Assembly (NCBI GenBank): GCA_042408445.1
Contig: JBHORC010000002.1
Span: 1-60,935, forward strand
Length of the DNA: 60,935 nucleotides
Reading direction: 5' to 3'
Source: CF-46 sp042408445
Lineage (GTDB): Bacteria > Chloroflexota > Limnocylindria > Limnocylindrales > CSP1-4
In this document: positions 1 through 8,947 of the stretch, piece by piece
How positions within the stretch are numbered: position 1 is the stretch's first letter
Layout: each line of letters starts with the position of its first letter
Position numbers and translations under genes: made by a program
Notes under the pieces: model-generated
The model's input: only the letters and a program-made list of their open reading frames with translations
Database searches by the model: none
Told to the model about the DNA's origin: nothing

Positions 1-73
1 GCCGCGGCGCGCCGAGGCGTCGCGCCGCGGCGCCGCTCAGCGCCGCCGAGCTGCCGCTGACTGCGAGGCGCCC

Positions 74-1486
74 CTACGCGCGCTCGAGGTAGCGCTCGCG
101 CTCCCAGTCGTGGACCATCGCGTCGTACGTCTCCTGCTCGACGCGCGCCGCGTTCAGGTAGTGGTCGACGACGTCCTGGCCGAAGATCTCGACCGCGGCC
201 TCGCTCCGCTCCAGCTCGGCGATCGCCTCGTAGAGGGCGCGCGGCATCCGCGGCCCGCCCTTTGCGACGTAGCCGTTGCCCTTGAACTCGTCGGCGAGGA
301 CGAGCTCCTTCTCGATGCCGAGCAGCCCCGCGCCGATCATCGCCGCGTACGTCAGGTAGGCGTTCATGTCGCCGCCCGGGAACCGGTTCTCGACGTGCAG
401 TGACGGCCCGTGGCCGACGAGCCGGAACCCGGTCGTCCGGTTGTCGCGGCCCCAGACGATGTTCACCGGTGCCCAGGACAGCGACGCATAGCGCTTGTAC
501 GAGTTGATGTTCGGGGCGATGAAGACGGCCAGTTCGCGCGAGTAGCGCATCATCCCGGCGACGAACTGGCTGAACTGTCGGCTGATCCCGTAGGGCAGCC
601 CGGCGTCCGCGTCGTGGGTGAGCGGATGGTCACCCTCGGCGTCCCAGGTGCTCATGTGGAGATGGCCCGATGAGCCGGTCCACGTGTGGTCCGGCTTGGC
701 CATGAACGTGATCCCCCAGCCGTTCAGGTAGGCGATCTCCTTGGCGCCGTGCTTGAAGATCACGCTCCGATCGGCCGACTCGAGGACGTGGTCGTAGCGG
801 ATGTTCACCTCGTGCTGGCCCGGCGCGGCCTCGCCCTTGGAGAACTCGATCGGGACCCGCGCCTCGGTCATCTGGTTGCGGAGCAGGCGATGGAGCGGCT
901 CCGCCTTGGTCGCCTGGAGCAGGTGGTAGTCCTCGTTGTAGTAGCCGAACCGCTGGGGGATCCCCCAGCCCGCCTTCGCCGACTCCTCCCACGACTCCTT
1001 GAGGACGTAGTACTCGAACTCCGACCCGGCCTTCACCGCCAGCCCAGCCGCCTTGGCGCGGGCCACCTGGCGCTTGAGGATCGTCCGCGGCGAGACCGGG
1101 ATCTCCGCGTGGTCCTCCTCGGTGTACGTGTCGGACAGGACCATGGCGGTCTTCTCGAGCCACGGCAGGACGCGGAGCGTGTCCCAGACGGGGTCCGCGA
1201 TCCAGTCGCCGTAGCCCGTCTCCCAGTTCATCAGCGCGAAGCCCTCGGGCGTGTTCATCTCCATGTCCGTGCCGAGGAGGTACGTGCAGAAGTGGGCGCC
1301 GTGGTCGATGACGCCGTTGAGGAATGCCTGGGCCTGGACGCGCTTGCCCATCAGGCGGCCCTGCATGTCCGTGATCGCGACGATCAACGTGTCGATCCGC
1401 CCGTCGCGGACCATCGCCTGCAGCTCCTGGAGCCGGGGATGGTCCGTGGCGTGATGCGTGTCGTGCGCCTCGTGGGCGAGCGTCAT
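74..1486 (-). CDS. Glutamine synthetase family ligase (gamma-glutamyl-amine synthetase type)
   Basis: 470 aa, the usual length of the family. The C-terminal catalytic half shows the expected motifs: GSEFEYYVL near residue 155, GQHEVNIRY near 225, SSGHLHMS near 270 (ATP/glutamate-binding His), and ENRFPGG with the ENR signature near 370. The reaction is ATP-dependent amidation of glutamate by ammonia or an amine. The ATG start follows AGGAGG at 6-nt spacing. It lies 43 bp downstream of an SDR and is divergent from an amino acid/choline-type permease. That context fits gamma-glutamylation of an imported amine (PuuA-like) better than housekeeping GlnA. Family is secure; substrate is inference. 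Confidence 0.88.
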   Translation of the reverse strand: MTLAHEAHDTHHATDHPRLQELQAMVRDGRIDTLIVAITDMQGRLMGKRVQAQAFLNGVIDHGAHFCTYLLGTDMEMNTPEGFALMNWETGYGDWIADPVWDTLRVLPWLEKTAMVLSDTYTEEDHAEIPVSPRTILKRQVARAKAAGLAVKAGSEFEYYVLKESWEESAKAGWGIPQRFGYYNEDYHLLQATKAEPLHRLLRNQMTEARVPIEFSKGEAAPGQHEVNIRYDHVLESADRSVIFKHGAKEIAYLNGWGITFMAKPDHTWTGSSGHLHMSTWDAEGDHPLTHDADAGLPYGISRQFSQFVAGMMRYSRELAVFIAPNINSYKRYASLSWAPVNIVWGRDNRTTGFRLVGHGPSLHVENRFPGGDMNAYLTYAAMIGAGLLGIEKELVLADEFKGNGYVAKGGPRMPRALYEAIAELERSEAAVEIFGQDVVDHYLNAARVEQETYDAMVHDWERERYLERA

Positions 1487-1529
1487 CGTGGTCCTCCTCG
1501 ATCGCCTGTCGGCGATCCCGTTCTGCCCA

Positions 1530-2288
1530 TCACTTCGCGGTCATCCCGCCGTCGGCGACGACCACGCTGCCCGTGACGAACGACGACTCGTCCGACGCGA
1601 GAAACAGTGCGACGTTCGCGATCTCCCGCGGCTCACCCGGCCGCCCGATCGGTTGGAACGAGTCGATCGTGTCGTAGACCTCCTGCAGCCCGCCGAGCAT
1701 CTCCGCGTGAGCGTAGTTGATCGGCGTGTCGACCCAGCCGGGCGCGATCGCGTTGCAGCGGATGCCCTGCTTCGCGTAGTCGAGGGCGATCCCCTTGCTC
1801 AGCATGACGATCGCGCCCTTCGACGTCGCGTAGATCGTCAGATACGGCTCGGCGACCAGGCCGTTCACGGAGCTCGTGTTGATCAGCGACCCGCCGCCGC
1901 CTCGGAGCATGTGCGGGATCGCGTAGCGGCAGCCGTAGATGCAGCCCTTGACGTTGACGTCCAGCGTCCGGTCGACGACCTCGTCCGGGACCTCGTGGAA
2001 CACGCCCGGGATGTTGACGCCGGCGTTGTTGAACACCGCGTGCAGCCCGCCCCAGCGCTCGACGGTCTCATCGGTGTACGCCCGGACGTCGCGGGCCTTC
2101 GAGACGTCGGCGGCGACGGCGTGCGCCGCCTCGCCGATCACCGCAGCGGTGGCCTCGACCGCCGCAGCGTCGATGTCCACGCAGGTGACGCGGGCGCCCT
2201 CCTCGGCGAACCGGATCGCCGTCGCCCGGCCGATCCCCGAGCCGGCGCCCGTCACAATCGTCACCTTGCCCGCGAGCCGGTCGCCCAT
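1530..2288 (-). CDS. SDR family NAD(P)-dependent oxidoreductase
   Basis: About 252 aa classical short-chain dehydrogenase. It has TGAGSGIG (cofactor loop) near residue 13, an acidic residue after beta-2 (CVDID) that suggests NAD preference, NNAG near 90, and the catalytic Ser with YATSK near 155. The C-terminus carries the usual GSVVVADGG. I chose the ATG at 2288 because GGAGG sits 6 nt upstream; a GTG two codons earlier overlaps that Shine-Dalgarno. It is the promoter-proximal gene of a two-gene unit with the glutamine synthetase-like ligase, so it may oxidise an alcohol or aldehyde in the same catabolic route. The substrate cannot be read from sequence. Confidence 0.87.
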   Translation of the reverse strand: MGDRLAGKVTIVTGAGSGIGRATAIRFAEEGARVTCVDIDAAAVEATAAVIGEAAHAVAADVSKARDVRAYTDETVERWGGLHAVFNNAGVNIPGVFHEVPDEVVDRTLDVNVKGCIYGCRYAIPHMLRGGGGSLINTSSVNGLVAEPYLTIYATSKGAIVMLSKGIALDYAKQGIRCNAIAPGWVDTPINYAHAEMLGGLQEVYDTIDSFQPIGRPGEPREIANVALFLASDESSFVTGSVVVADGGMTAK

Positions 2289-2337
2289 GACCACCCTCCG
2301 ACCGTCCCGGATCAGCGCGTCAGGCGCGTCAACCGTC

Positions 2338-2367
2338 TTGTGCCCGCCGATCCTCGAAGCCTATTGT
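2338..2367 (+). promoter_or_regulatory. Sigma-70-like promoter of the permease gene
   Basis: TTGTGC (2338-2343) and TATTGT (2362-2367) are separated by 18 nt, 62 nt upstream of the permease ATG. An 8-bp direct repeat GCGCGTCA occurs at 2315-2322 and 2324-2331, just upstream of the -35. It could bind an activator or repressor shared with the divergent SDR. Assigned by eye only. Confidence 0.45.
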
Positions 2368-2429
2368 TGCGGTGGGGGAGGCCCAGCGTCCCGGCGAATC
2401 GTCAACTGCGACGGATCTGGAGGGTAGGG

Positions 2430-4052
2430 ATGGCAGGTTCGGATACCGAGCGACTTCACCAGCTCGGGTACGCCCAGGAGCTCCGCCGCGGGATGCGGAC
2501 GTTCTCCAACTTCGCGGTCTCGTTCACGATCATCTCGATCCTGTCGGGCTGCCTCACGCTGTTCGCGTTCGCGATGTTCACCGGTGGCCCGGCGGTGATG
2601 ACGGTTGGCTGGCTCGTCGTGGGCTTCTTCGTGACGCTGGTGGCACTCGGAATGGCCGAGGTGGCGTCCAGCTACCCGACCGCGGGCGGCCTGTACTACT
2701 GGGCCGCGAAGCTCGCCCCGGAGTCCGGCGCGAACCCGGCGACGTGGAGCTGGTTCGTCGGCTGGTTCAACTTCGTCGGTCAGGTCGCCGTCACGGCCGG
2801 GATCGACTTCGGCCTTGCCTTCTTCATCAATGCGTTCCTGAACATCGTCTGGGGCGTCTCCACCGCGCCGCCGGTCACGATCCTGATCTTCGGAGTCGTG
2901 CTGTTCATCCACGGCCTCCTGAACACGTTCGGGATCCGGCTCGTGTCGCTGCTCAACCAGGTCTCCGTGTGGTGGCACGTCGTCGGCGTGGCGGCGATCG
3001 TCCTCGTGACGGTCGTCCTCAACCAGCACAGCCGGACCGACATCGGGACGGTGTTCTCGACGTTCGTCAATGGCACGGGCAGCGGCGGTGACAACCCCGA
3101 ATGGCCGGGTCCGCTGCTGTTCGGGATCCCGCTCTACGTGATGCTCATCGGGTTGCTGAACGCCCAGTACACGCTCACGGGCTACGACGCCTCGGCCCAC
3201 ATGTCCGAGGAGACGCACGACGCGTCGACGTCCGCGCCGCGCGGGATCGTGTTCTCCGTCGTCGTGTCGGTGATCTTCGGGTTCATCCTCCTAACGGCGA
3301 TGAACATCGGGATCACGCCGGACAAGGTCTTCGCCGCTGCGGACGGCACGGCCAACGGCGCGGCGGGCTACCAGCACGCCCTGGACTCGTACGCGACGCT
3401 CTCGAACGCGGGTCCGCCCATCACGATCTGGATCGACGCCGTCGGCCAGACGGGCGGCCTGCTCGTGCTCCTGCTCGTCATCGGCGCGCAGTTCTACTGC
3501 GGGATGGCGTCCGTCACCGCGAACTCGCGGATGATCTATGCGTTCTCGCGCGACGGCGCGATCCCCGGCAGCAGCTTCTGGCACCGGATCAATCCGCGGA
3601 CGCGGACGCCAACCAACTCGATCTGGCTGGCCGCAGTCGGCGCGTTCATCCTCGGTCTGCCGTACCTGTACAGCTTCACGGCGTACGCCGCGGTCACGTC
3701 GATCGCGGTCATCGGCCTGTACATCGCCTACGTCGCGCCCGTGTTCCTGCGCCTCCGCGCCGGATCGCGGTTCCAGGAAGGTCCGTGGACGCTCGGCCGC
3801 TGGAGCCGCCCGATCGGCATCGTCGCGACGATCTGGGTCGTGATCATCTCGATCCTGTTCATGTTGCCCCAGGCCCAGCCGATCACGATCAGCACGTTCA
3901 ACTACACGCCGGTCGTGTTCCTCATCGTCATCGGTGGCGTCACCCTCTGGTGGTTTGCGTCAGCGAAGAACTGGTTCAAGGGGCCGAAGGTCCAGGGAAC
4001 ACCGGAGGAGCTGGCCGCGATCGAGCGCGAGCTCGAGCTGGCCGAAGCCTAG
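2430..4052 (+). CDS. APC superfamily amino acid/choline-type permease
   Basis: 540 aa integral membrane protein with about 12 hydrophobic segments. The N-terminus LGYAQELRRGMRTFSNFAVS and the motif SSYPTAGGLYYWAAKLAP are typical of the amino acid-choline transporter (ACT) branch of the APC superfamily (GABA, choline or amino acid/proton symport). A consensus loop with GYDASAHMSEET lies near residue 255. The ATG follows GGAGGG at good spacing. The same frame is open upstream to about 1458, but that part is antisense to the SDR. Divergent pairing with a glutamine synthetase-like ligase and an SDR suggests uptake of the amine or amino acid that they degrade. Confidence 0.9.
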   Translation: MAGSDTERLHQLGYAQELRRGMRTFSNFAVSFTIISILSGCLTLFAFAMFTGGPAVMTVGWLVVGFFVTLVALGMAEVASSYPTAGGLYYWAAKLAPESGANPATWSWFVGWFNFVGQVAVTAGIDFGLAFFINAFLNIVWGVSTAPPVTILIFGVVLFIHGLLNTFGIRLVSLLNQVSVWWHVVGVAAIVLVTVVLNQHSRTDIGTVFSTFVNGTGSGGDNPEWPGPLLFGIPLYVMLIGLLNAQYTLTGYDASAHMSEETHDASTSAPRGIVFSVVVSVIFGFILLTAMNIGITPDKVFAAADGTANGAAGYQHALDSYATLSNAGPPITIWIDAVGQTGGLLVLLLVIGAQFYCGMASVTANSRMIYAFSRDGAIPGSSFWHRINPRTRTPTNSIWLAAVGAFILGLPYLYSFTAYAAVTSIAVIGLYIAYVAPVFLRLRAGSRFQEGPWTLGRWSRPIGIVATIWVVIISILFMLPQAQPITISTFNYTPVVFLIVIGGVTLWWFASAKNWFKGPKVQGTPEELAAIERELELAEA

Positions 4053-4074
4053 GGTTCCATCACCCGCTAACAGC

Positions 4075-4101
4075 GAACGCCCGGCCACCGGCCGGGCGTT
4101 C
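4075..4101. terminator. Strong hairpin between convergent genes
   Basis: A perfect 12-bp inverted repeat, GAACGCCCGGCC at 4075-4086 and its complement at 4090-4101, with a 3-nt loop. It sits between the permease stop (4052) and the convergent LolA-like gene stop (4156). There is no long T tract on either side, as is common in high-GC genomes. It probably terminates both transcripts. Confidence 0.7.
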
Positions 4102-4155
4102 TGATTCGTGGCGCGACTGGGCGGGACCGCGCGACCGGGCTCGGCCGGCCGCTCC

Positions 4156-4953
4156 TCAGTAGAGCATCGTCGTTCCGGTGGGGAAGACGAAGTCGAACGC
4201 GTTCGGTGTCAGGGCGGCGTTCGGGTCGTACTCGACGACGCGGGCGTCGCGGGTGACGATGCCGGCGATCGATTCCTCGAGCCGCAGGATGACGCCATCC
4301 GCCCGGTCGACGGCGAGGCGGATCCGGAAGTCCGGGCGGTCGGCGACCATCTCGATCGTCCGCGGATGGGCGCACTCGACGACCACGACCTCGCGGCCGA
4401 AGACCTCGTCGAGCCCGATCACGGCGCAGTCGCCGGTCGAGAGCACGTTCTGGCAGTAGCCCCCGGGATGGACGAAGGTCTCGGGCAGCGTCTCCATCGG
4501 CAGCGCGGTGAGCGGCCGGTAGACGCGGGCGGTTCCCGGAAGATCCCGACCTTCCTCCCCGGCGACGCCGACGACGGCCCGCCGGACCGGTCGTTCCGTT
4601 CCCAGCTTCCGGGTGCCGTTGTAGGTCCGGACCGTGCGCCCGTCCGAGATCCAGACCTCGTACTCGCCGCGTGGCCCAGCGCCGGCCACGTTGGTCGTGA
4701 CCCGTGCGTCGTTCGGGTGACGGAGGGTGGTGTCGATCACGACGAGGTGATCGCCGGTCGAGGTGAATGTCCGCTCCTCGATCCGCATCCGGAGGGTGTC
4801 GAACCGCAGCTCGGCGTCGCGCATGAAGGTGAACAGCTCGGCGACCGTCGGCAGGCCGTCCGCCGGGAGCGCGACGAGCTCCGGGCGGCGGCGCCGGTCG
4901 GCGGGGACCGCAAGAACGTCGCCGGCGCCGGTCCAGCGCTGAATGGTCGTCAT
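4156..4953 (-). CDS. LolA/RseB-fold-like protein of unknown role
   Basis: 265 aa with no clear signal peptide or membrane segment. The pattern resembles the LolA/LppX/RseB lipoprotein-localisation fold: a beta-strand-rich core (MRIEERTF, GEYEVWISDGRTVRTYNG), a middle section, and the C-terminal ALTPNAFDFVFPTG, which matches the typical LolA-like end. Known members bind lipid or an anti-sigma factor. Here the lack of an export signal suggests a cytosolic or uncharacterised variant. The ATG is 7 nt downstream of a TACAAT box with no Shine-Dalgarno, implying a leaderless transcript. Family assignment is by pattern only. Confidence 0.5.
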   Translation of the reverse strand: MTTIQRWTGAGDVLAVPADRRRRPELVALPADGLPTVAELFTFMRDAELRFDTLRMRIEERTFTSTGDHLVVIDTTLRHPNDARVTTNVAGAGPRGEYEVWISDGRTVRTYNGTRKLGTERPVRRAVVGVAGEEGRDLPGTARVYRPLTALPMETLPETFVHPGGYCQNVLSTGDCAVIGLDEVFGREVVVVECAHPRTIEMVADRPDFRIRLAVDRADGVILRLEESIAGIVTRDARVVEYDPNAALTPNAFDFVFPTGTTMLY

Positions 4954-4960
4954 CCGCGGG

Positions 4961-4966
4961 ATTGTA
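4961..4966 (-). promoter_or_regulatory. Leaderless-type -10 box (TACAAT)
   Basis: On the minus strand, TACAAT lies exactly 7 nt before the ATG of the LolA-like gene and no Shine-Dalgarno is present. This arrangement gives an mRNA starting at or next to the start codon. Confidence 0.55.
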
Positions 4967-4990
4967 GCGGCGGTGCCACGCGTCGCTTCG

Positions 4991-6457
4991 TCATCCGCTC
5001 GTCGGTCCAGTGCCCAGGCCCGGCTCCGTCATCGCGGCCGGATCGAGGAGGGCGTCGAGCCGGTCCGCGGCGACGCCTCGCTCCGCCGCGAGCTCGCGGA
5101 TCGTCCGGCCCGTCCTGAGCGCCTCCTTCGCGAGCGCCGCCGCCGCGTCGTAGCCGATCTCCGGCGCGAGCGCGGTGGCGAGCATCAGGCCCTGCTCGAC
5201 GAGCGCCGGCCCGCGATCCGTGGCCGCGAGCCCGCTGATCGCCCGATCGGCGAAGTTGCCCGCGGCCGCGGCGAGCAGCTCGACGGACTCGAGGAGCGCG
5301 ACGGCCGTGACGGGGAGCATCACGTTCAGCTCGAGCAGCGACCCGGTCTGGCCGAAGGAGATCGTCGCGTCGTTGCCGACGACCCGGGCGACGACCATCG
5401 TCAGGCTCTCGATGATCACCGGGTTCACCTTGCCGGGCATGATCGAGGAGCCGGGCTGCGTCTCCGGCAGGGCGATCTCGGCGATGCCGGCCCGCGGACC
5501 CATGCCCATGAGGCGGACGTCGCTGCCGATCTTCCAGAGCGACAGGGCGGCGGACCGGATCGCGCCGTGGGCAGCGATCACGGCGTCCAGCGTCGCCTGG
5601 GCGTGGAAATGGTTCGCCGCCTCGCGGACCTCGAGACCGGTCAAGGAAGAAAGGTGGCGCGTCGCCCCGGCAGCGAACGCCGGATGGGCGTTGATGCCGG
5701 TCCCGACCGCGGTGCCTCCCAGGGGCACGGAGAGCAGCTCGGCCTGTCCGGTCCGGACACGCCTGATGGACTCCTCGACCTGGCCGGCGTACCCCCGGAA
5801 CTCCTGGCCGAGGCGGATCGGTGTCGCGTCCTGGAGATGCGTCCGGCCCGTCTTGACGACGGGCCACAGCTCGTCCGCCTTCGCGTCGAGCGCGGCGCGG
5901 AGCCGCTCGAGAGCGGGGAGCAGCGCCTCCTCGATCCGCATCGCCGCCGACAGCTGGAGGGCCGTCGGAATCACGTCGTTCGACGACTGGCAACGGTTGA
6001 CGTGGTCGTTCGGGTGGACGCGGGGCTCCTGCGCGCCTGCGGGGGCGCCCGCTCCGGGCCCGGCCCCGGCCCCGGCGCCGAGTCGGTCGGTCGCCAGATG
6101 CGCGACGACCTCGTTCATGTTCGTGTTCGTCGAGGTGCCCGAGCCGGTCTGGTACACGTCGATCGGGAAGTGCTCGTCGTGACCGCCCCCGGCAACCTCC
6201 GCCGCCGCGGCCGCGATCGCGCGCGCCATCTCGGCATCCAGCAGACCCAGCTCCGCGTTGGTCTCGGCGGCCGCCTGCTTGATCAGGGCCAGGGCCCGAA
6301 GGAAGGCGCGCGGGAGCCGCTGGCCGGAGATCGGGAAGTTGAGAACCGCGCGCTGGGTGGAGGCGCCGTAGAGCGCGTCCGCCGGGACCTCCATCTCGCC
6401 CATCGAGTCCCGCTCGACGCGCGTGACGCCAGACGTGCCGGCGCGATCAGGTGTCAT
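4991..6457 (-). CDS. fumC: Class II fumarate hydratase
   Basis: 488 aa. It converts fumarate to L-malate in the TCA cycle (cytosolic homotetramer). Visible motifs are TGSGTSTNTNMNEV near residue 105, HPNDHVN at 148-154, GRTHLQDATP, and the superfamily signature GSSIMPGKVNP. A Gly/Ala/Pro-rich stretch at residues 127-143, just before HPNDHVN, replaces the short loop usual in FumC. The start overlaps the 3' end of the upstream GNAT gene by 11 bp, and a TACAAT box lies 8 nt before the ATG, so it may be expressed both by coupling and from its own leaderless promoter. Aspartase is the closest alternative, but the motif set fits fumarase better. Confidence 0.92.
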   Translation of the reverse strand: MTPDRAGTSGVTRVERDSMGEMEVPADALYGASTQRAVLNFPISGQRLPRAFLRALALIKQAAAETNAELGLLDAEMARAIAAAAAEVAGGGHDEHFPIDVYQTGSGTSTNTNMNEVVAHLATDRLGAGAGAGPGAGAPAGAQEPRVHPNDHVNRCQSSNDVIPTALQLSAAMRIEEALLPALERLRAALDAKADELWPVVKTGRTHLQDATPIRLGQEFRGYAGQVEESIRRVRTGQAELLSVPLGGTAVGTGINAHPAFAAGATRHLSSLTGLEVREAANHFHAQATLDAVIAAHGAIRSAALSLWKIGSDVRLMGMGPRAGIAEIALPETQPGSSIMPGKVNPVIIESLTMVVARVVGNDATISFGQTGSLLELNVMLPVTAVALLESVELLAAAAGNFADRAISGLAATDRGPALVEQGLMLATALAPEIGYDAAAALAKEALRTGRTIRELAAERGVAADRLDALLDPAAMTEPGLGTGPTSG

Positions 6458-7478
6458 CGCCGCCGATTGTAGGGTCGCCGGCGTCGACCTCGGCCAGGTC
6501 GCGAGCCGCGCGCGTCGCCTCGGGACCGAGATCGAGCGGCTTCACGTACCGGCGATGCGTGGCCACGATGTCGAAGCCCGCACTTCGATAGAGCGCCTCG
6601 GACGCCGTGTTCGACTGCAACGAGAAGACGAGGGCGTCCTGCAGGCCGTCGCGGCGCATCCGGCGCAGCCCGGCTCGCATGACGACCCGACCGAGACCTC
6701 GACGCTGATGGTCGGGATGCGTCCCGACCGGCTCGAACTCACCGATCGAACCAGCCGGGTCCGACCAGCAGATCGCGAACGCCGCGAACGAGCCGTCCGG
6801 CGCCTCGAGGACGAGGTCGTGATCGAAGGCGTAGTGGTCCTGCTCGACGAGGATGGCGTACGTCTCCTCGGTCACCCGCGAGGGCGCGAAGGCCGCGCGG
6901 TGGACTGCGACCCGCGCCGGAATCTCGTCGGGCCCGACGACCGTCCGGAGGACGTAGCCATCCGGGACGCGGGGCGGGTCGAGATCGATGTCGAGCGCCT
7001 GGACGTGCTGCGACAGCGCGGTCCCGGTCGCGGTCCAGCCCCGTGACCGGAGGAAGGCCTCCTCCGACCAGCCTTCGCCGGCCCAGGTCTCGAGCTGCAC
7101 CGGCTCGACCGGCTCGCCGGCCCGGAGTCGCGCTCGGACGGTTCGAAGGGCGACGAGCTGCTGCCAGTCGAGCATCTCCTCGCGGATCGTGGCCTCCTCC
7201 CTGGCCGACAGTCCGTCGCCGACGAACCAGTCGAGGTGGCCCGGCGGGTTGACCCAGCCCCATCCGACCACGTCGCCGCCCAGCTCCCAGATGCGGATCC
7301 GAGCTGCCCAGTCGGCGTCACGTCCACCCGTCGCGGTCCACCACTCGAGGTCGCCGGGTGTCCCCGGCACGAGCGGTCGCCGCGGGCCGGTCCACGTTCG
7401 GGACATCAGGTCCGTCATCGCGCGGAGGTCGTCCCGGCTCGCCCACGCGCGCGAGGAGAGGCTCGACGGGTTCGACAT
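6447..7478 (-). CDS. GNAT family N-acetyltransferase (tandem domains)
   Basis: About 343 aa, long enough for two GNAT folds. The C-terminal domain has the acetyl-CoA loop HPDHQRRGLGRVVM (RxxGxG/A type) followed by NTASEALYRSAGF, the classic GNAT end. The N-terminal half (WELGGDVVGWGWV) looks like a degenerate GNAT without a clear loop. This layout occurs in mycothiol-synthase-like and aminoglycoside-type acetyltransferases; the substrate is unknown. The ATG at 7478 is 6 nt downstream of TATCCT with no Shine-Dalgarno. The stop overlaps the fumC start by 11 bp. Confidence 0.78.
   Translation of the reverse strand: MSNPSSLSSRAWASRDDLRAMTDLMSRTWTGPRRPLVPGTPGDLEWWTATGGRDADWAARIRIWELGGDVVGWGWVNPPGHLDWFVGDGLSAREEATIREEMLDWQQLVALRTVRARLRAGEPVEPVQLETWAGEGWSEEAFLRSRGWTATGTALSQHVQALDIDLDPPRVPDGYVLRTVVGPDEIPARVAVHRAAFAPSRVTEETYAILVEQDHYAFDHDLVLEAPDGSFAAFAICWSDPAGSIGEFEPVGTHPDHQRRGLGRVVMRAGLRRMRRDGLQDALVFSLQSNTASEALYRSAGFDIVATHRRYVKPLDLGPEATRAARDLAEVDAGDPTIGGDDT
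6466..6471 (-). promoter_or_regulatory. Leaderless-type -10 box before fumC
   Basis: TACAAT on the minus strand, 8 nt before the fumC ATG and inside the last codons of the upstream GNAT gene. It suggests an internal promoter giving fumC an independent leaderless transcript. Confidence 0.45.
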
Positions 7479-7484
7479 CGGCCG

Positions 7485-7490
7485 AGGATA
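7485..7490 (-). promoter_or_regulatory. Leaderless-type -10 box before the GNAT gene
   Basis: TATCCT on the minus strand, 6 nt before the ATG at 7478, with no Shine-Dalgarno between. No good -35 was seen. Confidence 0.45.
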
Positions 7491-7565
7491 GGGTGGTGCC
7501 GAGGCGGCGGGGACGGGGAACCGCACGTAGACTCGCCTCTGGACGATCCAGGGAGGTTCGACGGG

Positions 7566-8510
7566 TTGGCGACGCTCCGGGCCAACGGCCTCGACATCGC
7601 GTACGACGCGCACGGCGCGGGCCCACCGCTCGTGCTGCTCCACGGCGCGACCTCGCTGGGCGGAGAGGATTTTGCCGCCCAGGTGCCGCTGTTCTCGAAG
7701 GCGTTCCGCTGCTATCTGCCCGACGCCCGCGGCCACGGCCGGACGCGATGGGACGTGGCGGACGGCTTCCGCTACGACTGGCTGGTCGACGATCTCGTGG
7801 CGTTCGTCGACGGCCTCGGGCTCGACACGTTCCACCTCGTCGGCTTCTCCATGGGGGCGATGACGGCGCTGATGTTCGCGACGCGCCAGCCGGAGCGGCT
7901 GCGGACGCTCGCGGTCGTCGGGATCACGACGGAGCGGGAGCCGCGCGCCTCGGTCGCGCGACGCCTGATGGACCCCGAGCGAGCGGACCGAGAGGATCCG
8001 GCGTGGGCGGCACTGCTCGGCCGTCGACACGACGCGGGGCAGGGGGCCGGCGCGTGGCGTCGCCTCCTGCCGGCGATCGCCGCCGACGTCGCCGTGCAGC
8101 CGCTCCTCTCGCCTCGCGACCTGCGGCGGATCGACCCGCCGACCCTCGTCGTGTGCGGCGATCGGGATCCGTTCGTGCCGGTCGAGCACGCGTCCGGCGT
8201 CCGGCGTCAGCTCCCCGACGGGCGGCTCTTCGTCGCGCCGGACTGCGGGCACGAGGTGATGTCCCGGAAGCCGAGCCTGTTCAACGAGGCGCTCGCCGGG
8301 TTCTACCGGTCGACCGAGGCGACCGCTCGGCGGCGAACCGAGGCGTGGCTCCGGGATCGCGGAGGGGCGGTCCGGCCGAGCGCCACGACCCGAGCCGGCC
8401 ACGAGGTCGGCGACGCGAATCCGCTCGCCGGTGGGCCGCCCGCGGACGCGGCGTCGGATCAGGATTGGCTGACCGTTCCGGGCGATCGCCCCAACGAGGA
8501 GACCCGATGA
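7566..8510 (+). CDS. Alpha/beta hydrolase
   Basis: 314 aa single-domain alpha/beta hydrolase. It shows HGATSLGGEDF (oxyanion region), the nucleophile elbow GFSMGAM, the acid in CGDRDPFVP, and the catalytic His in DCGHEV, all in order. The start is a TTG preceded by GGGAGG with 9-nt spacing; the frame is open further upstream but that part is antisense to the GNAT gene. About 60 residues after the fold are disordered-looking. It leads a run of genes (EthD-like, PaaF-like, DUF1444, PaaG-like), so an ester or ring-cleavage-product hydrolase in aromatic catabolism is plausible. Confidence 0.85.
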   Translation: MATLRANGLDIAYDAHGAGPPLVLLHGATSLGGEDFAAQVPLFSKAFRCYLPDARGHGRTRWDVADGFRYDWLVDDLVAFVDGLGLDTFHLVGFSMGAMTALMFATRQPERLRTLAVVGITTEREPRASVARRLMDPERADREDPAWAALLGRRHDAGQGAGAWRRLLPAIAADVAVQPLLSPRDLRRIDPPTLVVCGDRDPFVPVEHASGVRRQLPDGRLFVAPDCGHEVMSRKPSLFNEALAGFYRSTEATARRRTEAWLRDRGGAVRPSATTRAGHEVGDANPLAGGPPADAASDQDWLTVPGDRPNEETR

Positions 8511-8526
8511 CAAGGCTCGCGGTTCG

Positions 8527-8859
8527 ATGACGACCCTGCTCGCACTCTTTCGCCGCCCAGACGGCCGCGACCAGGCGCTCGCGACGTTCCTGCGTCGGTA
8601 CCGCGCCGAGCATCTGCCGCTCGTCGCCGCGACGCCCGGACTGCGCGCGACCCGGGTGCAGCGGGTGAACCAGGCGCTCGGTGGCGAGACGGATCTCGTC
8701 CTGATCACCGCAATGGACTTCGACGATCGTGCCGCGCTGGACGCCGGGCTCGCGTCCGATGCGATGCGCCAGGCCGGGCGAAACCTGCGGGAGATCGCGC
8801 CGGGCCTCGCGACGCTGCTCGTGGTCGAGGACGACGAGCCCGAGATCGCGGCGGACTGA
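8527..8859 (+). CDS. EthD domain-containing protein
   Basis: 110 aa, matching the size of the EthD ferredoxin-like alpha+beta barrel family. The pattern includes LLALFRRPDG, FLRRYRAEHLPLVAATPGLRATRVQRV and a C-terminal LATLLVVEDD strand. EthD-type proteins accompany degradative oxygenase loci, but their biochemical role is poorly defined. The gene begins 16 bp after the hydrolase stop with GAGGAG upstream, so the two are probably co-transcribed. Confidence 0.75.
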   Translation: MTTLLALFRRPDGRDQALATFLRRYRAEHLPLVAATPGLRATRVQRVNQALGGETDLVLITAMDFDDRAALDAGLASDAMRQAGRNLREIAPGLATLLVVEDDEPEIAAD

Positions 8860-8947
8860 GCCGCCGGGGTCGGTCCTCGTTTCCGGACCCGCCGAGGCCC
8901 GGCCGCGTTGCCCGCGCTGGTACTGTGGCGGGCAGACGGAGGAACGA

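Noticed and set aside
1458..2429. Open frame continuous with the permease for over 300 codons upstream
   Set aside because: It is antisense to the SDR, Arg/Asp-rich, and a proper ATG with Shine-Dalgarno exists at 2430.
5175..6182. Long plus-strand frame opposite fumC
   Set aside because: Shadow of a GC-rich gene; the minus strand has clear fumarase motifs.
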